38,085 nt of DNA, from the IMG/VR virus record IMGVR_UViG_3300050821_005432, positions 1 through 38,085 of that record, one strand, 5' to 3'. The stretch comes from a virus. The position numbers and the translations under genes are program-made. Positions within the stretch are counted from its first letter, which is position 1; every line of letters begins with the position of its first letter. The notes under the pieces are model-generated. The model was not told where the DNA came from and did no database searches. It saw only the letters and a list, made by a program, of their open reading frames with translations. Positions 22,291-30,968 of this stretch are shown here, one piece after another.

Positions 22291-24975
22291 CTAAGCCTTA
22301 CCCCAAACATTCTCTGCACGCGATCTGATGATCAGACCAGGAACGGTATCTCCTTCCTGCAACCCGGTCGGCAATGCAGGCAACTCATCATCACGCAGGA
22401 AGAAGTCGGAATCAAATGTATATTCACCCCCCGCTATCGGTTTATTTCGTTTCGGCACAGCGGGATAAAAGACGGTTGGGAGTATCTGTTTGCCGGACGC
22501 TGAGTATTCGATGCGGAATGAACGGATAGGTTCTGTAACTCCTACCGATGAACGCTGATCTTCGCTCACGACAACGGTCGCTGCCCCCAAGACTTTGTTG
22601 ATCTGTTCTTCAAGCTTGGCAGCGGTTGTACCTTCTTCAACTGGCTCAATTTCTTCTGTTCTTTCTGCTTCTCCTTTACCATACACAAGTTCATAAGCAC
22701 CGCGTTCTGGGTGACCTACTACGTATAGTGCTTGTATCTCTTTTTCACCACCGATGCCCCAGCGCACGCGATCCAAGAAGACGCCCTCTAGAGGTCGGCC
22801 GTCGATATCGGTCTGCCAGACGCGGATGAGGTTGGGGTCGTTCGGAACATCGTTTGACCAACGCACGTTCTGGACCCCGGCGACATTGTGAATCTGCGCG
22901 AGTAGGTCTGAGAGTCGGATAACGCTACCAAAGAACTGATCGGCAAAGAAGGTTTCGATCGCTTCATGGATGGCGTTGTTAACCGTCGAAGGCGTTGCCT
23001 GCGGAGCGTACACCACTGTGATGTCCAGCTTGAAGTAGCGCGGGTGAGCCCTGTGAGCAAGCACGTCTGTGGTGATCTGCCTGCTTGCCTCTAGTGCAGC
23101 CTGCAAGTCTTCGATGTTCTGGTCGTAGAAGTACGGTTCGACTTCCACGGTTTCCGGGCTTTCGCGTTCGCTGAAGCGTATCCCGGTGTATTCGGGCTCC
23201 GGTTTCACTGGGGTCGGGACGCCTTCTTCAGGGCCTCCGAGATCGGCAGGAATGGTTGCGCTCCACTCGATGCCATCGCGGGCGCGGATGGTGCCTCCGT
23301 AGCCCGAGACATCATGCACGAGCCAGTAGTGAACGCCTCGGTAGTATTTGCTTGTCCCGATCGTGATCTGTGCAGGAACGCCTAGCACCGGCTGCGAGAA
23401 GAGGGACGTGAGGATATTGCCTTCGAGCGGACGCTTCGTCGGTTCGCCGTCGCGTCGGTAGTTCTCGTAGTAGTACATGCTCGTGGGGTTGTCCACGAAC
23501 GCCTGCGAGTTGCCTGCTAGCGGAGCGGTGAAGATCGTAGAGGTTGACTGTTCGTTGGTGCCGTCAATGTAAACGTCTACGGCGTTCGTCACGTTGTGCA
23601 GGATGCTGTTACGCGACGCAGATGACGTGTAGGCATATTCGAACAGCACCACATCGTTCGGCGAGAGAGCCTTGACTGCTTCTTCTGACCCCAGGTAGAC
23701 GTTGATGAAGGTGACGTTCGGCTGGTTTTTACCCGTGATGTTGGTGCGCGGATCGACGCCGACGCCATCGATCATGGCGCGTAGCGTGTCACCCTGGAGG
23801 AGCGGTGGGTAGTTGAAGTCAAAATCCACTCCTTCGCGGAAGAAGAATTTGCTGATGCCAGATGTGATGTTGGATACGAAGACCGGCAGACCTTTCCAGA
23901 TTTCCTTTGCGAACGGGTTGGTAGACAAAGCGGTCGTCCACTTGTTGACGAGGGTTTCGTAGTACGGTTTCCATTCGCCCACGAATACCCAGCCGTCTTC
24001 AACCGCGCTGGCGAGAGGTTTGGAGATGACGATTTCCGTAGGCGATTTGATCGAGGAGACGGTACCCGATGAAGCGAGCGTGGGGCTATCTTCTGATTTG
24101 AAGACCTCGACAGGTTCCCCAACTTTGATACCGATCGTGGACGGGATGGTGACCACGGTGCCACCATTTGCTCCAGAGCCACGCACCATGACCGGATAGG
24201 GGTAGCCGAAGTAGGATTCCCCTCCGCCAAACGGATACGATGTCTGGTCGTCTCCGACCGGGACCTGGATGTACTCCTGGTATTTGGAGATCGGCCCAAT
24301 GACATTGGCCTTGGTACTGAAGGCTGTTGCTACGCAGAGCGCGAGGAACTGATCTTCGGTACCAGCAAGGTTACGGAAGACCGTGTTCTTGAAGCGCGTC
24401 TTGAGGCTATTGTCGTCTTCTTGATCGGTGCCTCCTTCGGTCGCTGCGGGGTTGGTGACTGATGTGATCCCCAACACAGGGGCGAACGACATGATCGTAA
24501 CGGCTTCAGCCGGGACGTTGCCGATGGACCCAGGAGTTTTCGCCTTGATCGGCACGAGCCCCGTTTCAGATTCTCCAACATGCAACGTGACTGTCGAGGT
24601 CGTTACGAATTCAGGCAAGACGCCATCGGTTGCCGTCGAGATATGAGACTTGAGGATTACCCCTGCCGGGATGACGATGTTGGCGGTCGCGGGAGTGTTG
24701 CGTTTGAACTTCACGAACCCTGTGGCGATCGTAGCCTTCTGTCGTTCGAAGCCAAACAACGACATGAAGTTGGTTAGGTTCGCGCCGAACTTGCTATCGA
24801 CGTTGAGCGCTTCCTGTAGCCCCACGAGATCGATGGAGTTTTCAGCGATGGCTCCTGACACCGTATCGAAGACGAGGCGCTCAGGTGTTCCTACTTCGGC
24901 AGAGATCGTCGGCTTGAGCAAACGAATCTGCGCAACCATCTGTTCTGCGATTTGGGTTTGAGTCAAGACAGGCAT
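22291..24975 (-). CDS. Baseplate J-like protein (gp47/gpJ family), enlarged
   Basis: The 894-aa protein starts at ATG 24975 inside the end of the HNH gene. The N-terminal 230 residues follow the gpJ pattern: an initial helix with IAEQMVAQIR, DTVSGAIAEN, a strand region with IPAGVILKS, then GLVPIKAKTPGSIGNVPAEAV and a conserved GGTDQEDD..LKTRF. The later FLALCVATAF and C-terminal LFAQIHNVAGVQNV-like segment (with LLAQIHNVAG) also fit. In the phage it connects the hub to the wedges and drives baseplate rearrangement on contraction. It is much longer than P2 gpJ (about 300 aa), with inserted beta domains between about 240 and 640. It follows the gp25-like gene, as in most contractile tails. Confidence 0.82.
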   Translation of the reverse strand: MPVLTQTQIAEQMVAQIRLLKPTISAEVGTPERLVFDTVSGAIAENSIDLVGLQEALNVDSKFGANLTNFMSLFGFERQKATIATGFVKFKRNTPATANIVIPAGVILKSHISTATDGVLPEFVTTSTVTLHVGESETGLVPIKAKTPGSIGNVPAEAVTIMSFAPVLGITSVTNPAATEGGTDQEDDNSLKTRFKNTVFRNLAGTEDQFLALCVATAFSTKANVIGPISKYQEYIQVPVGDDQTSYPFGGGESYFGYPYPVMVRGSGANGGTVVTIPSTIGIKVGEPVEVFKSEDSPTLASSGTVSSIKSPTEIVISKPLASAVEDGWVFVGEWKPYYETLVNKWTTALSTNPFAKEIWKGLPVFVSNITSGISKFFFREGVDFDFNYPPLLQGDTLRAMIDGVGVDPRTNITGKNQPNVTFINVYLGSEEAVKALSPNDVVLFEYAYTSSASRNSILHNVTNAVDVYIDGTNEQSTSTIFTAPLAGNSQAFVDNPTSMYYYENYRRDGEPTKRPLEGNILTSLFSQPVLGVPAQITIGTSKYYRGVHYWLVHDVSGYGGTIRARDGIEWSATIPADLGGPEEGVPTPVKPEPEYTGIRFSERESPETVEVEPYFYDQNIEDLQAALEASRQITTDVLAHRAHPRYFKLDITVVYAPQATPSTVNNAIHEAIETFFADQFFGSVIRLSDLLAQIHNVAGVQNVRWSNDVPNDPNLIRVWQTDIDGRPLEGVFLDRVRWGIGGEKEIQALYVVGHPERGAYELVYGKGEAERTEEIEPVEEGTTAAKLEEQINKVLGAATVVVSEDQRSSVGVTEPIRSFRIEYSASGKQILPTVFYPAVPKRNKPIAGGEYTFDSDFFLRDDELPALPTGLQEGDTVPGLIIRSRAENVWGKA

Positions 24976-25421
24976 ATGATTTTGTCTTTCTTCTGAAGAT
25001 TACAACTTGGATGTGCAGGCTGCACATTCACATATCCGTGCATACCGCCTTTGGCGAGCGGTATGCGATGATCGACGTGAAAGTCATCTTCTGTGACGAA
25101 CTCCTCGCAAATACCACACATGCCCCCGTGCATCTGGTAGACAACACGAGGGTCAACATCCTCGATGAATTGATTTTTCTTATAGGCGCGTCGCTTCATA
25201 GACCTAGCACGATGAAGCAATTTAGCATTGGGTTTTTCTATGTATTTGTGGTTGTCAGATTTGCGTTTTTCAGGGTCTCTGGGTACATACGGTTTACGTC
25301 TACTCTCTTGATTACGGCAGGTCGTGCATTCTGGTCTACAACCGTACTTTGACGTTGGATGCTTACCAAATTGATCAAGAGACTTGATCTCATTACATAT
25401 TTTACATTTCTTAGTTTGCAT
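24963..25421 (-). CDS. HNH homing endonuclease between gp25-like and J-like genes
   Basis: The 152-aa protein has an N-terminal C-x2-C ... C-x2-C ribbon (C6, C9, C32, C35), a basic helical middle, and an HNH domain at about 102-145: MCGIC, FHVDHRIPLAKGG, VNVQPAHPSCNL. It is a sense-strand insertion. Its ATG overlaps the gp25-like stop as TAATG, and its last 13 nt overlap the J-like start, so it sits in the operon without a separate promoter. The HNH core closely resembles that of the protein at 34836-35282, suggesting related elements at two sites. Confidence 0.85.
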   Translation of the reverse strand: MQTKKCKICNEIKSLDQFGKHPTSKYGCRPECTTCRNQESRRKPYVPRDPEKRKSDNHKYIEKPNAKLLHRARSMKRRAYKKNQFIEDVDPRVVYQMHGGMCGICEEFVTEDDFHVDHRIPLAKGGMHGYVNVQPAHPSCNLQKKDKIICLS

Positions 25422-25873
25422 TAGGTGCTCACCGGAATACTGACTTCGAGTGTGTTGGTACCGACTTCGAGTGTTAGGTTGCAGAGCAAGTGATCTTCTG
25501 CGGCTACGAAGTTTACACTGACCACGCGCAGCAAAATCTCCTCAGGAGTTAGTGTCGGCTTTCCGAATTTGATTGCATCATCTTCATTACGCGCGATCTG
25601 CTGTGCCTGGTAGTTCTGGCAGATGCGTAGAAGCTCGGAACGGACAAGGGCTGCCGCATGCTCGAAATCTCGTGTGCCGATGACGGTGGTTTCGGGATTG
25701 ATCAGGTCTTCCTCTAGGACCGATCCAAATTCTGGGTGGAGTTCCTCAAAACCAAGTGGGGTCAGAATGGCACACACTAGGTCCTGTTGGAGCTTGGCTG
25801 CATTCACAACGGTACCAAGGGATGTTCCACTTAGACCAAGGTCACCGTTTTTGAGTAGCAAACTAAAGGACAT
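25421..25873 (-). CDS. gp25-like baseplate wedge protein
   Basis: The 150-aa product has the gp25/gpW pattern: KLQQDLVCAILTPLGFEELHPEFGSVLEEDL, split here as LQQDLVCAILTP and HPEFGSVL, then a helix (ALVRSELLRICQNY) and C-terminal strands (LLCNLTLEVG). gp25-like proteins sit in the inner baseplate and nucleate the sheath. The position directly before the J-like gene (apart from the HNH insertion) supports this. GATAAT lies 7 nt before its ATG. Confidence 0.85.
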   Translation of the reverse strand: MSFSLLLKNGDLGLSGTSLGTVVNAAKLQQDLVCAILTPLGFEELHPEFGSVLEEDLINPETTVIGTRDFEHAAALVRSELLRICQNYQAQQIARNEDDAIKFGKPTLTPEEILLRVVSVNFVAAEDHLLCNLTLEVGTNTLEVSIPVST

Positions 25874-25899
25874 GTCATCTATTATCGTATCGCACTCGT

Positions 25900-26289
25900 C
25901 TAAACAATCTGTAGTTGTTGTCCGGTGGCAATGAAACCCGTCCCTTTGCCTTCGACAATGAAGTATTTTTCTGCCATAAAGGAAACAGAGGCATTTTGAG
26001 CGATTGTGATGGGTTCTGCAAATAGCTGGTTTCCGTCAACTGTGATTTTGATTTCAGTACCGGGGGAATCGATAGTATGAATACAGACCAAAGCGGTTTC
26101 TCCAACCTCGTGTCGGCTACTGCTGTATCCTTGAGGAAATGCTGCGGAGGTAGAAACGTGTATTTTGAAGGAACCCGGTTTTTCGCCCGTCTTGAGTAGT
26201 TTGAGTTTACCTTGAACATTTAGCAAAATACGACCAGTCGCCGTGCTGATAATTGCATCTCCGGGTATTGCTTCAATGGTTTCACTCAT
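25900..26289 (-). CDS. Small baseplate-associated protein of unknown function (129 aa)
   Basis: The start overlaps the previous stop by ATGA. The sequence is largely beta-stranded (GRILLNVQGKLKLL, EIKITVDGNQLF) with a centre resembling a sandwich and an ALVCIHTID strand. No catalytic residues or repeats are obvious. Its position between the hub and gp25-like genes suggests a spike, spike-tip or hub accessory protein, in the place of P2 gpV or gp5.4-like proteins, but it lacks the beta-helix repeats and PAAR motif that would prove it. Confidence 0.55.
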   Translation of the reverse strand: MSETIEAIPGDAIISTATGRILLNVQGKLKLLKTGEKPGSFKIHVSTSAAFPQGYSSSRHEVGETALVCIHTIDSPGTEIKITVDGNQLFAEPITIAQNASVSFMAEKYFIVEGKGTGFIATGQQLQIV

Positions 26290-26546
26290 GATCCTTCGCC
26301 GCCTTCTTCTTCTTCAGTCGGTTCTTGCGCCTCATAAATCCCATCCAGGAACCAGGAACCATTCTCTTCACGCACCACCCACTTCTCTCCAGGCACAGGC
26401 CAACGGAATACATGTGACAGGTAGTATGCGTTGATGGAGATGACCTCGCCATTGCGCGTTTCTGCTTCGATGGTCCTGGTGGCGGGCTCACAGGTGATGA
26501 TCTTGACTCCGCGCTTGAGTCGTATGTTTACGTGATCGCTTAGCAT
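26286..26546 (-). CDS. Small barrel-like baseplate protein (86 aa)
   Basis: The 86-aa protein is mostly short strands (NIRLKRGVKIITCEP, RTIEAETRNGEVI, KWVVREENGSWFL), resembling an SH3 or OB barrel, with an acidic Glu/Gly tail. CATAAT, derived in part from the stop codon of the hub gene, lies 8 nt before its ATG. Short barrel proteins in this position often cap or connect the hub. No family is recognised with certainty. Confidence 0.55.
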   Translation of the reverse strand: MLSDHVNIRLKRGVKIITCEPATRTIEAETRNGEVISINAYYLSHVFRWPVPGEKWVVREENGSWFLDGIYEAQEPTEEEEGGEGS

Positions 26547-26555
26547 TGGTGTCTA

Positions 26556-29390
26556 TTATGCTTTGGCAGTATGGGTTGAGGCTTTGATTGGAAGTGCCGG
26601 GCGCTGTTTCGGAGCAGTTGCTTTCTGCTTCGTTTCATCGCGTAGAGGCTCGATAAGAGCGTCTACCATATTAGGCGGTAGATTTTGTCCGCCTACGATC
26701 GGAGTCTGTGCGTTCGGCTGTAGCACGGATGGGGCGGTGAGTTGCGCTACAGTCTGATACCCGTTGGTCGTGTCCCAGGTGTGCGTGACAGATTCGATGA
26801 ACATCTGGATACCGTGCTCAGGGAAGCCAACCTTACCACCGGGGAACAACTCGGGCATGAATGTGAAAGTAAACGGCGTGATGAACTGGCGGGACCACCC
26901 TAGTAGGAATTGCTGGTATGCCAACAGGCACTCATAGATTGTACTGGTTACTAGCGGGTATTCCTCCTTGAGCACTCGTGGGCCATAGCGTCGGAGGAAT
27001 TCGACCGCCTCCTTGCTGTTCATGAGTGCTGAAACTCCTGGGCGCTTCTGATCGATTTCTTCCTGTTCGGTGTTGTACAGGATGCCTTCGGAGTCCATCG
27101 CTTCGAAGATCGTCATGACGCCAGCCTTCTGCTCGATCACCAACGGGTTGCTTGTCGGGCTAGCGGGGTAGATTGGGTTGCCGAGAGAGAAGACGTGCGT
27201 GACTAGGTTGTCATCGCTAAGGTCAATGCCGCCATCAAGAATCTCTATGTCATAGATCAACCAGTAGGCATCGTGGTGACCGAATTCACCGAAGTAGTCG
27301 GGGTAGAAGGCGTAGAAGTCGCCATTCGGTAGCGACTGGAAGCTGCGCAAGGAAGCTTGGCACACCTGCTGAACGAAGTTCATGAGTTTCTGTGAGTTCA
27401 TGAGCGCCTTCTGGCCACCGAAAATCTGTGCCTCGGCTCGTTCGATAGCTCCTGGCAAGCTGATGTTGGAAGCGAACGCCGCTGCTGTAGCCTGACTGAG
27501 GATTGAGCCAGTGGGGGAGCCTGAGCCTTCTTCGCCTTTGGCGCGACCTTCAGTTTCTCCTTCTGTCCCTGCGAGAGCCGGAGGAGGTTCGCCCGTGTAG
27601 GGTTCTTCCAGTTGTTTGGTTGATAGGTGCATCGATTCGTATGACCCGCTAGCCGACGGCCATTCGCTTTCGTTTTCCCCTCCCCAGCCTGCGCCACCGT
27701 TCGGGTTCTTGTTCCACCCTGTGCTGAAGTAGCGGCCATTGATTGTCATCCACTCGTGCTGAGCGTTCCAGTAGATGGTGACGCCTTTGCCCTTCGGGCC
27801 AGGACCCGGTTCCCCGATGTTGCCGTAGACGTGGCCCATTTCACCCGAGGTACCGAACGATGAGCCCGTGGGTACGAACCCACCGGATGCCAACACAGCA
27901 AGCACGGAGCCCGAGCAATCAAAGCCGTTGACGAGTGAGCCGCCCGTCTCGTGTTCAGTGCCCATGCTCGGCGTACCGACGTGAGGGTGACCGCCCCCGA
28001 ACGAGTAGGGGTAGTTCTTGTTGCTGATTTCAGAGGCGCGCGAGATCATCACGTCCATACGTGTACGCTGACCACTACCCCCCTTGCCTTTGGTTTCCTT
28101 GGAGTTGCGCTGAGTTTCTTCAGGGCTTTCTTCGTTTTCTTTCTTCTGGGTCGGAGGGTACTGAGAGATTAGGCGCTTTGCCTTGGCGAGGTTGACGGCC
28201 CAGTCTGGCTTGTAGGCTTCCTTGCCCGGCTGCTGCGTGGTGGTTGCCCATTCTTCCCAGTTGCCTTCGATCTTGAGGTTGGGATTTTCCACGGCGCGCA
28301 TGACGGCAGCCTTGCAGAACGCTTCGGTGGCTTTCCCTGTGTCGCGTGCGTCTTCTGGGTAGTTGACTTTGATGCCGGGGTAGGGTTCGTTAGATGTGAA
28401 CTGGAACCAGCCGGTGGCTTTGGCCGAGTTGAAGGATGTGATCTCGCTCTGGTTGAATCCGCACTCACATAGGGATGTGCAGATGACGAAGGCGGGCGGT
28501 AGATTGTTACGGTTGGCATCTTCGGTCATGGTTTCCACCACTTCCTTGACGTTGGTCAAGTTGCCCGAGGCTTTGTTTTTACCTTCCCCTCCGCCGGGAC
28601 CCCCGCCTTTGCCGTGCGAGCTAACGCCAATGGCTGCTGCCCAGAAGAGGTTGATCTCTTCCTGAGCCTTTTTGTCGTTCTGTTCGAAGTCATTCCAGAG
28701 CTTGTTGATGAGCTTGGGTACCGACGCCGGTACGTTCTCGATCCAAATCTTCTCGTCCTGCCAGTCGCCGATGAAGAAGAGAATCGCCCATAGGAGGTTT
28801 GCGAACGAACCATCGTTGGTCGCATACTGACCACCTTTTTCGACACCAAATGGAACGCCGTTCGGGCTGTTCTTGAATCCTTCCTGACCGGCCTTAGCTG
28901 CCCATTTGTCTGCTAGTTCGGTTCCCTGTCCGCCTTCGATGCCACCTGCGGTGGGACCGATGACCTCACCTTCGGGACCCTTGGTCGGGTTCCAACCAAA
29001 GTGTTCAAGTAGACTGAGTGTATACGGCTGGGCAAGCTGGTACCAGGTGTAGAGGAGTTTCTTGAGTGTGCAGGATGCTTCGAGCGTGATCGGACCCGGA
29101 CGCATCTGGTAGTAGGGAGTCTTGTCCAGGAAGCCAGTGAAGACCTGCACGGGGTGACCAGGCGTGCGCTCCAGGAAGATGGTAATCGGGTCCTGAGGAT
29201 GGAAGGCCACTTCGCCGGGGCGTGTGAAGATACGATCTGGGTTGCGCAGCGTTAGCTTGGCTGTCGATACCTGATTGACGAGTCGGTTGATTTCTCCGCC
29301 GATCACATATTCCGACAGGTCCATGATTTCTTCGCGCGTGTTCTTGATGAAGGCGTAGCACTTGGGGCTGTATACGAGGCGCTGTGCCAT
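26556..29390 (-). CDS. Baseplate hub with embedded transglycosylase-like and NlpC/P60 domains
   Basis: The 944-aa protein is a fusion. Residues 1-140 (EINRLVNQVSTAKLTLRNP, PITIFLERTP, VFTGFLDK) and 690-890 (YDIEILDGGI, TPFTFTFMPELFPGG) resemble the hub fold (gp27, P2 gpD). Between them are two wall-hydrolase modules separated by Gly/Glu-rich linkers (about 258-276, 412-442, 597-640). One is transglycosylase-like at about 285-410, with E309 in LCECG and GWFQF at 327-331. The other is NlpC/P60-like at about 446-570, with C492 in FDCSGS and H545 in QHEWM. Together they could cut glycan strands and stem peptides during DNA entry. The gene is coupled by TAATG to the upstream tail gene. The catalytic assignments rest on motif recognition. 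Confidence 0.8.
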   Translation of the reverse strand: MAQRLVYSPKCYAFIKNTREEIMDLSEYVIGGEINRLVNQVSTAKLTLRNPDRIFTRPGEVAFHPQDPITIFLERTPGHPVQVFTGFLDKTPYYQMRPGPITLEASCTLKKLLYTWYQLAQPYTLSLLEHFGWNPTKGPEGEVIGPTAGGIEGGQGTELADKWAAKAGQEGFKNSPNGVPFGVEKGGQYATNDGSFANLLWAILFFIGDWQDEKIWIENVPASVPKLINKLWNDFEQNDKKAQEEINLFWAAAIGVSSHGKGGGPGGGEGKNKASGNLTNVKEVVETMTEDANRNNLPPAFVICTSLCECGFNQSEITSFNSAKATGWFQFTSNEPYPGIKVNYPEDARDTGKATEAFCKAAVMRAVENPNLKIEGNWEEWATTTQQPGKEAYKPDWAVNLAKAKRLISQYPPTQKKENEESPEETQRNSKETKGKGGSGQRTRMDVMISRASEISNKNYPYSFGGGHPHVGTPSMGTEHETGGSLVNGFDCSGSVLAVLASGGFVPTGSSFGTSGEMGHVYGNIGEPGPGPKGKGVTIYWNAQHEWMTINGRYFSTGWNKNPNGGAGWGGENESEWPSASGSYESMHLSTKQLEEPYTGEPPPALAGTEGETEGRAKGEEGSGSPTGSILSQATAAAFASNISLPGAIERAEAQIFGGQKALMNSQKLMNFVQQVCQASLRSFQSLPNGDFYAFYPDYFGEFGHHDAYWLIYDIEILDGGIDLSDDNLVTHVFSLGNPIYPASPTSNPLVIEQKAGVMTIFEAMDSEGILYNTEQEEIDQKRPGVSALMNSKEAVEFLRRYGPRVLKEEYPLVTSTIYECLLAYQQFLLGWSRQFITPFTFTFMPELFPGGKVGFPEHGIQMFIESVTHTWDTTNGYQTVAQLTAPSVLQPNAQTPIVGGQNLPPNMVDALIEPLRDETKQKATAPKQRPALPIKASTHTAKA

Positions 29391-30166
29391 TAGAAGCCGC
29401 CCCCTCCAGGTAGTTGCTGCACGAGTTCCACTTTGGGTTCAGGCGGGGCTTCTGGTTGTTTCGGAGGCTGCGCTTTGGGTTTCGAGTTCGCCGCCGTTTC
29501 CTGCTTCTTGTAGGTCGGCTGGTACGGAGTTGTGAGCCCTTCGAGGATGCTCACCCAACTTGACTGTTCGTTTTCGAACACGCTAGCCGCGACATCCTCA
29601 TAGATGCCAGCGAATGACTGGGCGATTGTGAAGTTGAATGTGAAGGCGGGCGCGTATTCACCTTTTTTGTGTTTGCGTTCGATGCGAGGAATGAATCCCT
29701 GTGCGCAGGTTCGTTTGTGCGGACCCTTCATGATCGGTCGATTGACTTTGAGTCCGCCGCCCTTGATTTCAAGCTGGGTGATGTTGTTGGCAGCGTTCCC
29801 GACGGCCTTCTTCTGCGCCTGATGGATGAACTCGACTAGGACCCCGTAGTCGCCCTGGTCAAGGCACTGACCCTTGACGGTGAGAGATGGGAGCACGATG
29901 TTGTGAGCGTAGAAGTCTCGTGTGTATCGGCCCTGAGATGTGGTGCCGCTGATGCCGACGTTTAGAGTCAGTTCTGAGACAAAGAAGAGGACCTTCGATA
30001 TCCCGTCACACAGGACGCCGTTGGCTGAACCGAAAGCCGCGTTGCGTCGAGCTTCGCTGATGCGCGTAGCGCGAATGTCGTATGCCTGTTGCGTCTCGGG
30101 CACGACTCCCGCCCAGGAGGTAGGCACATAAACGGGCAATGACTCACTGTTGAATTCGGCAGACAT
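29390..30166 (-). CDS. Tail/baseplate protein between tape measure and hub (258 aa)
   Basis: The 258-aa protein has a beta-rich core (FVSELTLNVG, HNIVLPSLTVKGQ), a helix GVLVEFIHQAQKK, and a C-terminal Pro/Lys-rich tail ending LPGGGGF. Order in contractile tails (tape measure, one or two small proteins, hub) suggests a tail-tip or peptidoglycan-interaction protein in the place of LysM-type proteins such as XkdP, but no LysM motif is seen. The fold pattern parallels the gene directly upstream (30193-30966). The start has AGG close to the ATG and CGTAAT 7 nt before it. Confidence 0.6.
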   Translation of the reverse strand: MSAEFNSESLPVYVPTSWAGVVPETQQAYDIRATRISEARRNAAFGSANGVLCDGISKVLFFVSELTLNVGISGTTSQGRYTRDFYAHNIVLPSLTVKGQCLDQGDYGVLVEFIHQAQKKAVGNAANNITQLEIKGGGLKVNRPIMKGPHKRTCAQGFIPRIERKHKKGEYAPAFTFNFTIAQSFAGIYEDVAASVFENEQSSWVSILEGLTTPYQPTYKKQETAANSKPKAQPPKQPEAPPEPKVELVQQLPGGGGF

Positions 30167-30192
30167 CCTATTGATTACGGCTGCGATACCTT

Positions 30193-30966
30193 CTACTTGT
30201 TGCTCTTGACCTTAGCCCCAGGAAGCGTCGTGGTGGGGGTTTCGCCCTTACCTTCGTTTCCGAAGTTGGGCTTAGCTCCCACGGCCGTCTCATCCTGGAA
30301 GAAAGTGTCGTTGAGATATGATGGCAAGAGCGAGTTGTAGTAGTCGCCGATCTTGGTGACACCTTCCGCCGCTTGCTTGGCTGTGGCTTCCACGAACTTG
30401 TCGCCCAAGAAGGTGCCGGGCGCAATGAAAGGATTCTGCGCCGGGTCCCCAGACTCCGGCGAGATGGTACCTTTGAGGTTGAACTTTTCTTTGTTGACCA
30501 GTTCTTGCACTACGAGATTTTGAAGCTTGCTCACGTCAGGTGTCTTGTCAACCATGTGGGCTTTGAGTTGCCATTTGGGCGTAACCGTTTCGAGAGAGTA
30601 CATGAACCCAGGAGCCTCAAGCGGCTGGATTTCGAATCTCCATCCACGGTGCGCGTACTCCATTATCATTGGGACCTGTGAGTATTTGTCGGCGCTGGCT
30701 GCGCTGCTGCCCTGCGTGGCGATCGTGAAGTACTGCATGAAGAATTCGTAGATTTCCTCGGCTTCCGAGTACTGCCGCACGGTTCCTTCAACCGTAACGT
30801 CGTCTATGTACACGCTGAGAATCTGTACGACTTCGCCGCCGTAGGTGGGGAATTCAGCGACGTTGAGTGCATAGCTCCATGCGATTTCGTCTGCGCCCGT
30901 GACGACTATCAACGGTTCTCCGCCGTTGACTAGTTCATGGTGGAAAAGCAATTGCGTTGCGGCCAT
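30193..30966 (-). CDS. Tail protein downstream of tape measure (257 aa)
   Basis: The 257-aa product starts three bases after the tape-measure stop. It has a beta-helix-beta order: IAWSYALNVAEFP, VVQILSVYIDDVTVEGTV, helix AEEIYEFFMQYF, then GWRFEIQPLE, GFMYSLETVTPKWQLKAHM, and a low-complexity Pro/Gly/Lys end. It is probably a tail-tip or baseplate-initiator component. Pattern similarity to the next gene suggests ancient duplication. No enzymatic motif is visible. Confidence 0.6.
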   Translation of the reverse strand: MAATQLLFHHELVNGGEPLIVVTGADEIAWSYALNVAEFPTYGGEVVQILSVYIDDVTVEGTVRQYSEAEEIYEFFMQYFTIATQGSSAASADKYSQVPMIMEYAHRGWRFEIQPLEAPGFMYSLETVTPKWQLKAHMVDKTPDVSKLQNLVVQELVNKEKFNLKGTISPESGDPAQNPFIAPGTFLGDKFVEATAKQAAEGVTKIGDYYNSLLPSYLNDTFFQDETAVGAKPNFGNEGKGETPTTTLPGAKVKSNK

Positions 30967-30968
30967 GA

